Shown piece after piece: positions 18,401-26,208 of a stretch of 39,492 nucleotides of DNA; the first letter of the stretch is position 1, and each line of letters begins with the position of its first letter. Under the pieces are notes generated by a model that saw only the letters and a program-made list of their open reading frames with translations, was not told where the DNA came from and searched no databases. Position numbers and translations under genes: made by a program. The stretch comes from an uncultured Chloroflexota bacterium (GTDB lineage Bacteria; Chloroflexota; Chloroflexia; Chloroflexales; Roseiflexaceae). The stretch lies in contig CALFIC010000058.1 of the NCBI GenBank assembly GCA_937876225.1, positions 1 to 39,492 on the forward strand. The letters are read 5' to 3'.

Positions 18401-19138
18401 CGATGATGATTGTTCACGTGACATCAATTGGATATAGGCACCCAACCAACGCGGCCGACCGGCTAACACAACAGCAGCGTCATCTCCTTCGAGTAATAGG
18501 GCCGCCGCATCACCACACTGCGTCCGCACATAGGCGATGACATCACGGGGAGGAAGTGGCCGCAAGGCACGCACATCAGCCGTACTAAACCATGGGCGGA
18601 ACAACGGCAATGCCTCGCTCCGACAAGTCAACACCCAACGGGCCTGCGTCCCTAACGTGCTCATCAACGTGGCAATACTAGAGAGTGCGGTTAATTGAAT
18701 ATCACTGCGTAATTGTTCGAGTCCATCAATAAAAAAGACCAGCGAACGATCACTGAGTTCGCGCCATACTGGCGCCGATACCCCAACACTTTCACTAATA
18801 GTTTGTTCGATTGAATCACGAAATTGGGCCAAATCAACATAAATCGGTACCAACGGCATATTTTTTAGTTTTGTAGTGCGTTGTTCGTTGAGCACCACAT
18901 TGGCCATCGTCATTGCCTGCAAGCGCAAACTACAACTTTTGCCTGCACCAGCGGCGCCTACCACCAACAACCGTGGCGATTGGTCAATGGCTTGGCGTAA
19001 GGTCAGCTGTTGACTCCGACCACGGTCACCGGTCTCGTTGGTGACAGACAATGGCGGAAGCGCACGCACCGCAGTTGTTGCGGGGTGTGCGATATACGCA
19101 TCAAGGTATGTTTTAACCCACGTGGTGCCATTATTCAT
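12407..19138 (-). CDS. Giant STAND-type protein: NACHT-like NTPase fused to ~50 TPR repeats
   Basis: 2243-aa protein. The N-terminus is a P-loop NTPase resembling NACHT: Walker A GAAGAGKS (61-68), Walker B LVFFIDGLEQL (133-143) and a sensor-like WVLTCRSE (168-175). A winged-helix-like region follows near 320-352 (DPIIGSLRALVGAGVLLFDYE). From about residue 435 to 2230 there is an almost unbroken array of 34-residue TPRs, roughly 50 by length, with a charged non-TPR insert around 1980 (MEAKQHAKTKETPP). STAND proteins typically oligomerise on ligand sensing through their repeat arms. It sits between a membrane protein gene (7 bases upstream) and the C25 peptidase (19 bases downstream). No signal peptide. 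A weak GAGTAAG precedes the ATG, so translation is probably coupled. Confidence 0.9.
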   Translation of the reverse strand: MNNGTTWVKTYLDAYIAHPATTAVRALPPLSVTNETGDRGRSQQLTLRQAIDQSPRLLVVGAAGAGKSCSLRLQAMTMANVVLNEQRTTKLKNMPLVPIYVDLAQFRDSIEQTISESVGVSAPVWRELSDRSLVFFIDGLEQLRSDIQLTALSSIATLMSTLGTQARWVLTCRSEALPLFRPWFSTADVRALRPLPPRDVIAYVRTQCGDAAALLLEGDDAAVVLAGRPRWLGAYIQLMSREQSSSLQLRGKLLWEWMQGVVTLTDATAHDALARLLRIRSDMGGQRDPWVLADVVQRALPGVVNTALVAQQLLGAPTSDPIIGSLRALVGAGVLLFDYEQQTLTFRHNLLRAVVSATQLLTQPVASWSLAQLTEDDEIVGFVFAMSENRPAVVRRCIELGLVRAVVRALLHHDATRVDEVLNAAGVHTPALRLAVADVLQQEGAYRQARQQLELVSTMQPQDTDVLRRIADLSTMLHDWPGAVKSYEVISKTRPEDLHSRHQLGVAYGQLGSLDAAAHVLRGLFDTYRQQGANVARALGQIYIQQKNYPAALEAFDLALRDVTDDPLLYRQKAQVLEHLDRASDAQHLLVHAVAQLGDQPALLAELGRLCWLRGELHAAQNYLDKALRLAPDDAASHATLGRVYLSLSDWHAAWSALQRAIELHPNDDTLYVDFARVCDASGDSDAAIVALRTAIELAPTNVAAQRHLVQLLQRRGDTDGALQIVRAALAQSANHAALHGDLAALLWRRGDHDTALATYRNAVTLAPDDTTYMHAMAQSLSELGRQREAVEIYNKALGIDGDNIALLRDAVVAYEKLGHFEQGDAVLQRALLHHADNAELLRTAAGFALRRGQIKRARGYIAKALWNTPDDQSWFQAGLLHIAEGEWKQALFALRRIVDAVSNGSILEAIGRALAGDGQIDAAIQTFDQAIQLQPDNPQTLVAYSQAMAQHGNYDSAYEHARRAHQSDPGNVDALLQVGRMALATQRPNEATELLEAAATLAPQRVDVQSERSRVLRSQGFFEQALLVARQALGIDGHAVEAIVAAAEALFGLTRHEEAGELYRQALAIDPNHESALSGLRDVSIALDDFTQAADVAQRLVSLVPKSAMHHLRLGEVLIAIGVPEAAIIELQQALDLDRATLHAKNSHATPAIGAAVYARMSAAYAKSARWSEARECAEQAVSASPSQAEHHALLGDAFLGMGQRTSAIASYRIAVQQRPDHAGWHYLLGMLLHHTGADKEAVQVLQEAVALNDRAEYYHTLGRAFLGIGDSKSAVSAIEKAIAKRPEAHHWRADLADVQAQRGWHKEAINEIDQALAVAADHPVLWRKRAELLLRIDQIDAAAADVLEALRRDAHDVKALTLMSQIMQRKGNLQRALEAAERAVKLNPNDAYARHQLAVVLRVVKRRGEAIPHMIAAVRLRDQDYEWWVELSEDYESINDFINAAHCMVRAVDLVPMELNLVYRLGMLYFQSGEYAEAEYELRRVMAQLPSAAATIACLADVSLAQGKTDEALSLARRAVELQGQVSEHWRVFARVLRTIERYDEALEAARTAFQLDNEYAPSALMYGILLLDFGEIEEAVSAFAAAVKADDGVAIYHLCLGMALRQQAPLAKDLEEFTQPSPSHLVKLTAAMQAFDRTLMIDGDNPRCIFERGVALQLMLRHHDAIASFDAALVLYGEVHPRPLSGDAAAASMLDKNDLAAHIRQRRALSLALLHQYEAALVDQRYVLAVAPLSVQDQYIYGRLAYLAGDLDGALSALASAATSMPGNAAVQQWYGVVLFTHGRLKEAISALELANDLLPNQGTINALLRDVYKTDQRIDRAISAAQRATRYDSANPDNHYQLAKLYMETHRNGDARSAVMVAITLKNDVIAWHMLLGDVCAQMGMFDNARSAYLSATSLDPESTAPLYALSRLLVLQGRINDAITNLEQALLRDPKNGAWYFELGQLYEQRGDQDMARAAYNKAILLDGDKAEYYRAVSKMEAKQHAKTKETPPVAAAAEVVKRHAHKFTNEAEMFLAMGDVNFEQKLYDTALEHYQSALANDMTYAPSWCRVAQTKVKLGRVKDAQNDFKQALRHDAKCVDAYVGLAAIAHNERNFGEALDFLRMAVTINPNVVAYQVDLAETLYALNQKEECQQTLRKMMKYLPSDAALLVRFAELAVKVALVDDAFTALQRAINLDDTIARAYLLIGRIYRQKSDTQKAVAAFRRAVKLSPDFKEAQHELTMVAPLSVFTRRRDVD

Positions 19139-19145
19139 TACTTAC

Positions 19146-20534
19146 TCACACTTGCTCGGCATCACGTTCAAGCACACAAAACCGCATCACCAAATCAGCA
19201 AACATCATCACGATACGTTGCACATCAACATCATCATGCGCCCCGCTCACAACCAATGCTTGTGGTGATGCCCCTGGACGATACACCGGTACCACCATTA
19301 ATGATGTACTTTCGTGCACCACAAAACACAACGTTTCGCGCCGCAAGGCATCACTGATTTGTGTACATTGTGCTGTGCTCAACTGATCAATCATGTCGCT
19401 ATCGGTGGGTGTTTGCCACAATGATTCAACGGTGCGATTCGGTCCCGGAGCGACCATCGCCATACCATCCAACCCCAGTACAGTAACCAAGCGCTCGCTA
19501 GCCGCAACCTGAGTCAACGGCATATCATGACTCTCTTGCTCGCGCCCAATCATCTGCCACAACACCTGCATTGCTTGTTGGTCACGCTCGCGGCGCTCAC
19601 TATCTGCCAACATCAAACTGCGCATGCGCACGAGTACCAACAATTGCGCCAAGGCTTCGTGTTGCATCCGATCAAGTAGACTGGGATTTCGATGCACGAC
19701 CAATGCACTTTGCTCATCCGCATGTGCCGATGTAATCACAAAGCAATCGGTCTTGCTACTCACAACCGGCATCCGTTCACCAGCCAAATAAAAATCAACT
19801 GCAGCCCCGACAATGTCGTACCCCCGGGTCCGTGCAGTACGCATCAATTCAGCATGACTCGTTGTTTCTACAATACTGAGATTTGCGTGTTGCCATTCGG
19901 CAAAACGCTCACTCGTCGTTTGGATAGACAACATCGGCACTACTTGATGTTGGACCCCTGTATATAAACAAATCACTGCGGATTGAATCATGCTACTCAA
20001 CCACGCCACTGCCACACCCGCGATACATTGCACAAACAAAACCGTTGCCAACCCATCACTCACCACGGGCATATCCATCAATGCAACAGCCAACAAAATT
20101 ACGATTCCTAGGCAAGTGGCGGCGATTGCGTTACGCATGCCGCCGGTAATCGCTCCAATCGGGATGAGTACCAGCACTACTCCCAAAATCGGGCTCATCA
20201 CCCCGCCCGTACTACTGACAAGTAATGCGACTACCGCACCATCACCAGCTAAGCGCAACCAATACGGTAGTTCCATTCGTTGCTCACATACCAACATGAG
20301 CAACGTCAGTGCGATACTCAATCCCACCCCGATTTGCGAGCCGAGCGTACTCCCCACTAATGCACTTACCCCGATTGTCATCAACAAAATACGCGCAGCT
20401 ACCGTCGCTTGGGCAACGATTTCTTGCAATCGGCGCTCTAACTGCGGCAGTCGCGATGGTGGCAACTCGTTGACAATATGTGGCAATCGTACAGACATCG
20501 TACTGCGCATTACCGTTGGCATTGATATATACAT
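19146..20534 (-). CDS. Membrane protein with about six TM helices and GAF-like sensor domains
   Basis: 462-aa protein. Hydrophobic segments lie at about 47-65, 68-83, 98-109, 113-131, 138-155 and 162-183. A cytosolic part follows with two regions that look GAF-like: about 185-305 (SAVICLYTGVQHQVVPMLSI and later CFVITSAHADEQSALVVHRN) and about 330-455 (VAASERLVTVLGLDGMAMVA and LMVVPVYRPGASPQALVVSG). A coiled-coil-like stretch (about 300-330) joins them. No kinase, cyclase or HD-GYP output domain is present, so the signal is likely passed by contact. The ATG at 20534 is preceded by GAGGGTGGA. It is the first gene of the operon with the NACHT-TPR and C25 genes. GAF assignment is by pattern only. 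Confidence 0.7.
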   Translation of the reverse strand: MYISMPTVMRSTMSVRLPHIVNELPPSRLPQLERRLQEIVAQATVAARILLMTIGVSALVGSTLGSQIGVGLSIALTLLMLVCEQRMELPYWLRLAGDGAVVALLVSSTGGVMSPILGVVLVLIPIGAITGGMRNAIAATCLGIVILLAVALMDMPVVSDGLATVLFVQCIAGVAVAWLSSMIQSAVICLYTGVQHQVVPMLSIQTTSERFAEWQHANLSIVETTSHAELMRTARTRGYDIVGAAVDFYLAGERMPVVSSKTDCFVITSAHADEQSALVVHRNPSLLDRMQHEALAQLLVLVRMRSLMLADSERRERDQQAMQVLWQMIGREQESHDMPLTQVAASERLVTVLGLDGMAMVAPGPNRTVESLWQTPTDSDMIDQLSTAQCTQISDALRRETLCFVVHESTSLMVVPVYRPGASPQALVVSGAHDDVDVQRIVMMFADLVMRFCVLERDAEQV

Positions 20535-20602
20535 TCCACCCTCGCTTCCCGTGCAGGTGTATTCTGGTTACATTACATTTAGGTTACAACGTCTTATGCC
20601 AT

Positions 20603-20631
20603 AGTATACGTATTAAGATGACAGTTGTCAA
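20603..20631 (-). promoter_or_regulatory. Near-consensus promoter of the sensor/NACHT-TPR/C25 operon
   Basis: On the minus strand TTGACA (20631-20626), exactly 17 bases, then TATACT (20608-20603). Predicted transcription start about 20596, giving a 5' UTR of about 60 bases. The palindrome tgacagttgtca (20619-20630) overlaps the -35 box and could be an operator. This is the best sigma-70 match seen in the window. Confidence 0.8.
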
Positions 20632-20639
20632 GTGCTTTG

Positions 20640-20917
20640 TAATCTTTTCGTAATATTCATCACTTAATTGTGTTTTGATTATGAATTTTTACGTACATTT
20701 AATAATTTAAATATTGTATTTTGATTGCAATTTTCCTCAAAATCACATATTGTCGTGTTTTTTGGTGACAAAAACGAACACTCCGACATTACCTGTCGAA
20801 GTGTTAGTTTTTACAAAAAGATGATATGTATGTTAACCGTTAACCGCTGGTATTTTTGGGGCCAGCTAATGGGGCAATTTATGGATTAGCCGAACCGCGG
20901 AATGTATATCACCGAAA
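20640..20917. other. AT-rich spacer between the protease operon and mrdA
   Basis: A gene-free stretch. It holds a strongly AT-rich part (20640-20760), the mre operon terminator at 20777-20805 and a gttaaccgttaac inverted motif near 20832. A 7-bp inverted repeat, atcaccg/cggtgat (20908-20928), overlaps the mrdA stop. No coding frame is seen. Confidence 0.6.
20777..20805. terminator. Bidirectional terminator after the mre/mrdA operon
   Basis: aacactccgaca (20777-20788) pairs with tgtcgaagtgtt (20794-20805) with one mismatch and a 5-base loop. T-rich runs follow on both strands (agttttt on plus; cgtttttg on minus). Its main role is probably to end the leftward mreB-mrdA transcript before the protease operon promoter. 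Confidence 0.85.
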
Positions 20918-23614
20918 TCAACGGTGATCGGCTTTTTCGAGGAGCGCTAATACGGGGGTTTGCGTTGTATCAGTAGGTAATGGAGGCATATCCATTTGAC
21001 AGCCGGTCGGAAGTGGGTTGGGGGGAGTCACACCAAAGTAAGCTTGCATCATTTGTGTGACGGCTGGGACAGCGATAGTGGACGACCCGTCGTACATATC
21101 ACCGCTACCTTCGCTCAACATCACTACTTCAATTTGGGGATCTTCGTAGGGAGCAAAACCGACAAACCAAGAATGGCTTTGGCGCACGATAATCATCCCG
21201 GCGCCATTGGGATTACGCACGGTTAATTCGGGGCCAAATTCGGCGGTACCGGTTTTACCGGCAATCGAGAGTCCCGAGCATTCAACACGGGCGGCGATAT
21301 CGACACCTTCGACCACGGCACGCCGCATCCCAATCCGAGATGTTTCATAGTAGGCAGGATTAAACGGCAACGTGCGCAACAATTCTGGTTGCACGTCTTG
21401 GAGCACGGTACCATCGCTCGCCACAACTGCCCGCACAATTTGGGGACGATACACGCTGCCATTATTGGCAATTGCCGCCCCAGCCATCGCTAATTGGAGT
21501 GGAGTGGCTTCGACATTCCCTTGACCAATCGCTGCATTGTACGTATCACCTGTCGTCCAAGCAGCCCGCAAGGCTTGTTGCTTCCAGCCAGGGGTAGGCA
21601 CTCGGCCTGGTTGTTCGCCATAAAGACGGATTCCCGTCGTCGCACCAAACCCAAACGAGGTCAAGCCTTCGGCAAGGCGCGTGATTTGTAGGCCTTGCGG
21701 TATCGTCTGTTCTTTGGGTTGTAAATTAACGACCCCTTCACGGTTACCACCGGTAATCGACATGAAAAAAATATTCGACGAACGCATCAATGCTTCGGTG
21801 ACATCAATCCAGCCATTATCGCGTGGCACTGAATTCGGGAAGCGATAGAATCGGTTTTCGACATATTGGTCTTTGAGCACCAATTGACCCGGGTCGCGTA
21901 CCTTGGTATTGGCAGTAATCACTTTGTTTTGGAGCGCAATCACCGCATCAAACTGCTTGAGCGTTGATCCTGGAGGGTATTGTCCAGAAATCACGCGATT
22001 GGTTAGTGGCGCCAAGCGTTGATTTTCGGCACGTTGGGCGGGAGGTGGATTCAACAAGTCCGAAAGTTCTTGGCTCCGTGCAGGGTCAACCCAGATATTG
22101 TTGTCATACGACGGCCAGCTCGCCATTGCGAGTACCCGACCTGTTTTGACTTCAACAATCACGGCTGCACCGCTTTGGAGTGGCAAATAGCTCTTTTTAT
22201 AGGCAAAGCGATCTGGCATAGTGGCACGGCGTTTTTCGGCGACATTAATCCAGTTGCGCAAAATTTGTTCGACTTTGCGTTGCAACGTGATATCAATCGT
22301 CAACACCAAACTATCACCATCGCGGGTCGGTTGCACAACTTGCGCAGCTCGCACAGGACGACCAAGGCTGTCAACAATGACGGCTTCAATCCCCATTTGC
22401 CCGCGCAGTTGATCTTCGTAGCTATATTCAATACCACTTTTGCCGATGCGGTCGTCATTTAAATAACGGGGGATACCCAATTCGTAGGGGTTGACTTTTT
22501 TCTGGACAATTCCGCATTCTACTGCATGCCCAATCGAGTCCAGCAATCCGACCACCCACGAACGTGCGGGATTTTGGCGCACCAATTCACACGACCCGAC
22601 TCGACCAACATAACCAAGGATGTGCGATAGTGATTGGACTTTGCCACTAAGCGGATATTGACGCCGATAATCTTGCTCGATTACGACACCAGGGAGATTT
22701 GCGGCATTTTCTTTCAGCACCATGGCCACTACTCGTGGCACATCAGTCGCAATCGTAATTGTCTGGTAGCGTGGGGTATCGCTCATACGGACCATTTTTT
22801 CCACGGGATTTTCGAGGGTAAGTGTCTGCGAAAACTGTTCGGTGAGCTGCATGGCGTTGACGATGTCACGCGGCGCAATATTCCCCGTCAACCAATTTTG
22901 CATCGTAATATTATCAATACGCGGTGCAATCCCATCACCAAACACCCGAATCAGGTCATTGCGTAGCTCTGGGCGTTGCGCAATCTGTGTCGCCGGCGAA
23001 ATAACCAACGTGCCCGTAATATCTAACGCACTACTGAGATCAGATAGCGCACTATCGACGTCACGTACCAAGGCCGCATCGTCGCTTTTGATTGGGGAAT
23101 TCCAACGGGGGATAAACCGTACAACGGGCGCATGACGTTCGACGATTTGCGTGGCACCAAACAAAAATTCCTTATTGACGGGAATTTGCATCGGAAGCAT
23201 CCGCTCAACCCGCGTAAATTCTTTGAGTGACACATCAGTGATTTTTTGCGCAAAACCATCGCGCATGAGCTTGTTTTTTTCGAGTGTGATTGCCGGCGAA
23301 ATCGTCAGCGTATTGGTAATTCCCAGCACTTGGCTTAATTCGGCAAACACATGAAAACGAGCACTCGAGCCTTCTGGGGGTAAATCGCTTACACGAATCG
23401 CCACCGTATACACTGGGCTACTTTCCGCCAACAATGTTTTGGCATCACTGGCGTATATTTCGCCACGAAATGGACGTATCGGCACATAGCGCGTCGTATT
23501 GACCGTGGTAATATAGCGATCCGACTGGGTTTCGACGAGCTGTAATTGATACAAACGACCAATCAATGCCAAAAACACCAAGAAAACCACAAGTTTGGGG
23601 ATAAACAAGCGCAT
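20918..23614 (-). CDS. mrdA: Penicillin-binding protein 2, peptidoglycan transpeptidase
   Basis: 898-aa class B PBP anchored by an N-terminal helix (about 5-24) with the catalytic part outside the cytoplasmic membrane. It cross-links peptidoglycan in the elongation complex. Active-site motifs: STLK (Ser 550 to Lys 553), SSN (612-614) and KTGT (787-790). The pedestal includes RGEIY (50-54) and GIEYSYEDQLRG (394-405). It is much longer than the usual 600-650 aa. The extra part seems to come from a duplicated pedestal segment: LSQVLGITNTLTISPA (93-108) and LSSALDITGTLVISPA (193-208). The ATG at 23614 has AAGG eight bases upstream, 21 bases after mreD. It is the last gene of the mreBCD operon. 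Confidence 0.95.
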   Translation of the reverse strand: MRLFIPKLVVFLVFLALIGRLYQLQLVETQSDRYITTVNTTRYVPIRPFRGEIYASDAKTLLAESSPVYTVAIRVSDLPPEGSSARFHVFAELSQVLGITNTLTISPAITLEKNKLMRDGFAQKITDVSLKEFTRVERMLPMQIPVNKEFLFGATQIVERHAPVVRFIPRWNSPIKSDDAALVRDVDSALSDLSSALDITGTLVISPATQIAQRPELRNDLIRVFGDGIAPRIDNITMQNWLTGNIAPRDIVNAMQLTEQFSQTLTLENPVEKMVRMSDTPRYQTITIATDVPRVVAMVLKENAANLPGVVIEQDYRRQYPLSGKVQSLSHILGYVGRVGSCELVRQNPARSWVVGLLDSIGHAVECGIVQKKVNPYELGIPRYLNDDRIGKSGIEYSYEDQLRGQMGIEAVIVDSLGRPVRAAQVVQPTRDGDSLVLTIDITLQRKVEQILRNWINVAEKRRATMPDRFAYKKSYLPLQSGAAVIVEVKTGRVLAMASWPSYDNNIWVDPARSQELSDLLNPPPAQRAENQRLAPLTNRVISGQYPPGSTLKQFDAVIALQNKVITANTKVRDPGQLVLKDQYVENRFYRFPNSVPRDNGWIDVTEALMRSSNIFFMSITGGNREGVVNLQPKEQTIPQGLQITRLAEGLTSFGFGATTGIRLYGEQPGRVPTPGWKQQALRAAWTTGDTYNAAIGQGNVEATPLQLAMAGAAIANNGSVYRPQIVRAVVASDGTVLQDVQPELLRTLPFNPAYYETSRIGMRRAVVEGVDIAARVECSGLSIAGKTGTAEFGPELTVRNPNGAGMIIVRQSHSWFVGFAPYEDPQIEVVMLSEGSGDMYDGSSTIAVPAVTQMMQAYFGVTPPNPLPTGCQMDMPPLPTDTTQTPVLALLEKADHR

Positions 23615-23635
23615 AACGCACCTTTAATCACTGAA

Positions 23636-24175
23636 TCAATACACATCAAGTGGTAACTCACCCCGTTGCATACTCCGCAACCACCGCAACACCAAAAACA
23701 CCGGCAAGGCAGGCACCAAAATAATCAACAATTCAGGGATAAATACGACGGTAATATACGTCAGTACATTAAAGCTACCCACCAATAGATATAAAAGAAT
23801 ACCATTACAAAAATGATACACGACGCTCCCAATAATCACTGCAACAATCGGCAATATCCAGTTTTCACTGGTAATCCGTGATAACAGCACAAAGACCGTC
23901 ACTACCGCCAAAATCAACCCAATACTATGCATCCCTAACCATGCGCCGCTCATGCTATCAAGGAGTAATCCACCATACAACGCCCAACGACTAATTGTCA
24001 CAATTGGTTCAATCAATGTACGCAGCACAACCAAAAGGAGGAGTAAATTTAGCGATACACCAAAAATACTCACCAAAAATATTTTTTGGAAAATGACAAT
24101 TATAGTCAATAACACGATAGTGCGTACTTCGTGCCATACGATTTCTTCTATTTTGTATCGTTGTGAATTATCCAT
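23636..24175 (-). CDS. mreD: Rod shape-determining protein MreD
   Basis: 179-aa integral membrane protein with about five hydrophobic segments (near 15-35, 37-60, 65-100, 105-130 and 135-165), the usual MreD size and topology. Sequence is weakly conserved in this family, so the call leans on its place between mreC and mrdA. The ATG at 24175 lies inside the 3' end of mreC, a 28-base overlap in another frame, and its ribosome binding site is poor; translational coupling is likely. It is thought to link MreC and the PBP2/RodA machinery in the membrane. Confidence 0.9.
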   Translation of the reverse strand: MDNSQRYKIEEIVWHEVRTIVLLTIIVIFQKIFLVSIFGVSLNLLLLLVVLRTLIEPIVTISRWALYGGLLLDSMSGAWLGMHSIGLILAVVTVFVLLSRITSENWILPIVAVIIGSVVYHFCNGILLYLLVGSFNVLTYITVVFIPELLIILVPALPVFLVLRWLRSMQRGELPLDVY

Positions 24176-25029
24176 ACGTAATGCACCAATTCGGGATTAA
24201 TATAGGGTTGCACATCAACGGCTTTGCTACGACCATCAACATACGCAGCTTTCGCAATACCGATGGGGATATCTGCAGGAATAGCCGCATTGGGGAGCGA
24301 CGGACCATACAAACGGGTAAGGCCAGCGGTAACCACACTATCGCCTGCTGCGATTTCCGCTTCTCGTTCGATTTCGCTCATCTGCAATACGCCATTTGAC
24401 TTGATATTTCCATGCAAAACACCACGTACCACAGCAGTACCATGATATGCTTGGACACTTATAACACTACTGTAGTCATCAATCATCGTGACACTTGCAC
24501 TATCAGTATTGACTACGGATACTACCCCAATCAATGCGGGCGGGCTGCTTTGATAGCGTGAAATCACCGCCATGCCAACTTTGATACCACTGCTACTACC
24601 TACACCGACCAATGCAATGTGACGACCATCAGCGAGGGTTTGCACACTCACCTCAGCGCCAATCAATTGCCATGGGTGGGCTTTTTCGATGCGCAATTGT
24701 TCACGCAAGCGCAGATTTTCAATTTCGATTTGGGGAATTCGCAAGATCTGTGCTTTGAGGTCGCTATTTTCTTTGCGTAACGCATCACGTTCTTTGACGA
24801 TTTGTTGTAAATCATGTGATCCTGCCACAAAATCGCCAGCTTGGACATTAACACCATACACTGCTGCGACGAGGGGCGTTAGACTATTGGTCAAATAGGC
24901 TCGTACCGGTGACAATACTCCTTGGGTATCGAGCAAAAACATCACCAGCGCCACAAAAAGCAGGGCGCCAACAATAAGCGCATTGCGCCGATAACTTGCG
25001 CCCCCACGAAAAGACGAACGATCACGCAT
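24148..25029 (-). CDS. mreC: Rod shape-determining protein MreC
   Basis: 293-aa bitopic protein: short basic N-terminus (RDRSSFRGGASYRR), membrane helix about 16-34 (ALIVGALLFVALVMFLLD), coiled coil about 70-115 (LQQIVKERDALRKENSDLKAQ) and then the two beta-barrel domains with GVGSSSGIKVGMAVIS and GDSVVTAGLTRLYGPSLP. This is the family arrangement and length. It activates PBP2 from the external side of the membrane. ATG at 25029 with GAGGG nine bases upstream, 45 bases after mreB. Confidence 0.96.
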   Translation of the reverse strand: MRDRSSFRGGASYRRNALIVGALLFVALVMFLLDTQGVLSPVRAYLTNSLTPLVAAVYGVNVQAGDFVAGSHDLQQIVKERDALRKENSDLKAQILRIPQIEIENLRLREQLRIEKAHPWQLIGAEVSVQTLADGRHIALVGVGSSSGIKVGMAVISRYQSSPPALIGVVSVVNTDSASVTMIDDYSSVISVQAYHGTAVVRGVLHGNIKSNGVLQMSEIEREAEIAAGDSVVTAGLTRLYGPSLPNAAIPADIPIGIAKAAYVDGRSKAVDVQPYINPELVHYVWIIHNDTK

Positions 25030-25074
25030 ACATCGACGCCCTCACACTCCACCCACGACGGACGTCGTGATTGC

Positions 25075-26154
25075 TTAGTACTTTACTCGACGAGTTCGTT
25101 GCGTCGACATCAAGATATCGCGATAAATCGGATTCTGGAATTCTTCGACCATTTTGCCTGCACCACGCGCCACACACGACAGGGGGTTTTCGGCAACATA
25201 CACCGGCATGCGGGTCTCGGCGGCAATCCGGCGATCGAGACCGCGCAACAACGCCCCACCACCAGCAAGGACAATGCCATGCTCCATCACGTCGGCAATC
25301 AACTCTGGGGGTGTTTCTTCGATGGCAGAACGAATATCGGCCAAAATCGTATTAATCGGCCCCGAGATCCCCTCACGGAGCTCGACACTCGACACTTCTA
25401 CCGATTTGGGCAACCCAGTCAGCATATCGCGCCCACGGAGCACTACTTTGAGCTCTTCTTCGAGGGGGTAAGCACTGCCCGCTGCGACTTTGGCACGCTC
25501 TGCCATGCGTTCGCCAATGTGCAAGTTGTATTCACGGCGTGCAAATTCGATGATGGCTTCGTCGATTTCGTCACCCGCCGTGCGGATTGAGTGATTGACG
25601 ACGATTCCTCCCAACGAAATAACGGCGACTTCGGTAGTGCCACCACCAATGTCGATAATCATCGAACCGATGGGCTCATCCACCGGCAAGCCAGCCCCAA
25701 TCGCTGCCGCCATTGGTTCTTCGACCACATAGGCTTCACGGGCATTGGCATTGAGGGCGGCATCGCGGGCGGCACGCATTTCTACTTGCGTGACACCGGA
25801 AGGAACCCCGATAACCACCCGTGGCCGAGGTGAAATCAATCCAAACGAGCGGTCGTGGGCTTTTTCGATGAAGTGTTTAATCATCTTTTCGACCACATCA
25901 AAATCGGCGATTACGCCGTCTTTGAGGGGACGCACCGCAATAATGTTGGCAGGCGTTTTGCCGATCATTGCCTTGGCTTCCGCACCGACTGCAATTACCT
26001 GCTTGGTTTTGCTGTCGATCGCTACCACCGAAGGTTCGCTAATCACAATCCCGCGCCCCCGCACATGCACCAATGTATTGGCAGTACCGAGGTCGATACC
26101 GAGATCCCGACCAAAGGCACCAAATAATGAATTAAGTGGATTAGAAATTCGCAC
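25075..26154 (-). CDS. mreB: Rod shape-determining actin homologue MreB
   Basis: 359-aa actin-like ATPase that forms membrane-bound filaments guiding cell-wall elongation. Phosphate 1 motif GIDLGTANTLVHVRG (about 19-33), phosphate 2 MIIDIGGGTTEVAVI and the adenosine motif MEHGIVLAGGGALLRGLD are intact. The start is GTG at 26154, preceded by GAGG eight bases upstream and continuing RISNPLNSLFGAFG. Length is slightly above the usual 335-350. First gene of mreBCD-mrdA. A -10 TATAAT at 26214-26209 suggests its own promoter. Confidence 0.98.
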   Translation of the reverse strand: MRISNPLNSLFGAFGRDLGIDLGTANTLVHVRGRGIVISEPSVVAIDSKTKQVIAVGAEAKAMIGKTPANIIAVRPLKDGVIADFDVVEKMIKHFIEKAHDRSFGLISPRPRVVIGVPSGVTQVEMRAARDAALNANAREAYVVEEPMAAAIGAGLPVDEPIGSMIIDIGGGTTEVAVISLGGIVVNHSIRTAGDEIDEAIIEFARREYNLHIGERMAERAKVAAGSAYPLEEELKVVLRGRDMLTGLPKSVEVSSVELREGISGPINTILADIRSAIEETPPELIADVMEHGIVLAGGGALLRGLDRRIAAETRMPVYVAENPLSCVARGAGKMVEEFQNPIYRDILMSTQRTRRVKY

Positions 26155-26208
26155 TGTACGTACCTCTATTGTGTTGCACCGGTAATACCGCTACAACATC
26201 ATGTCGCA

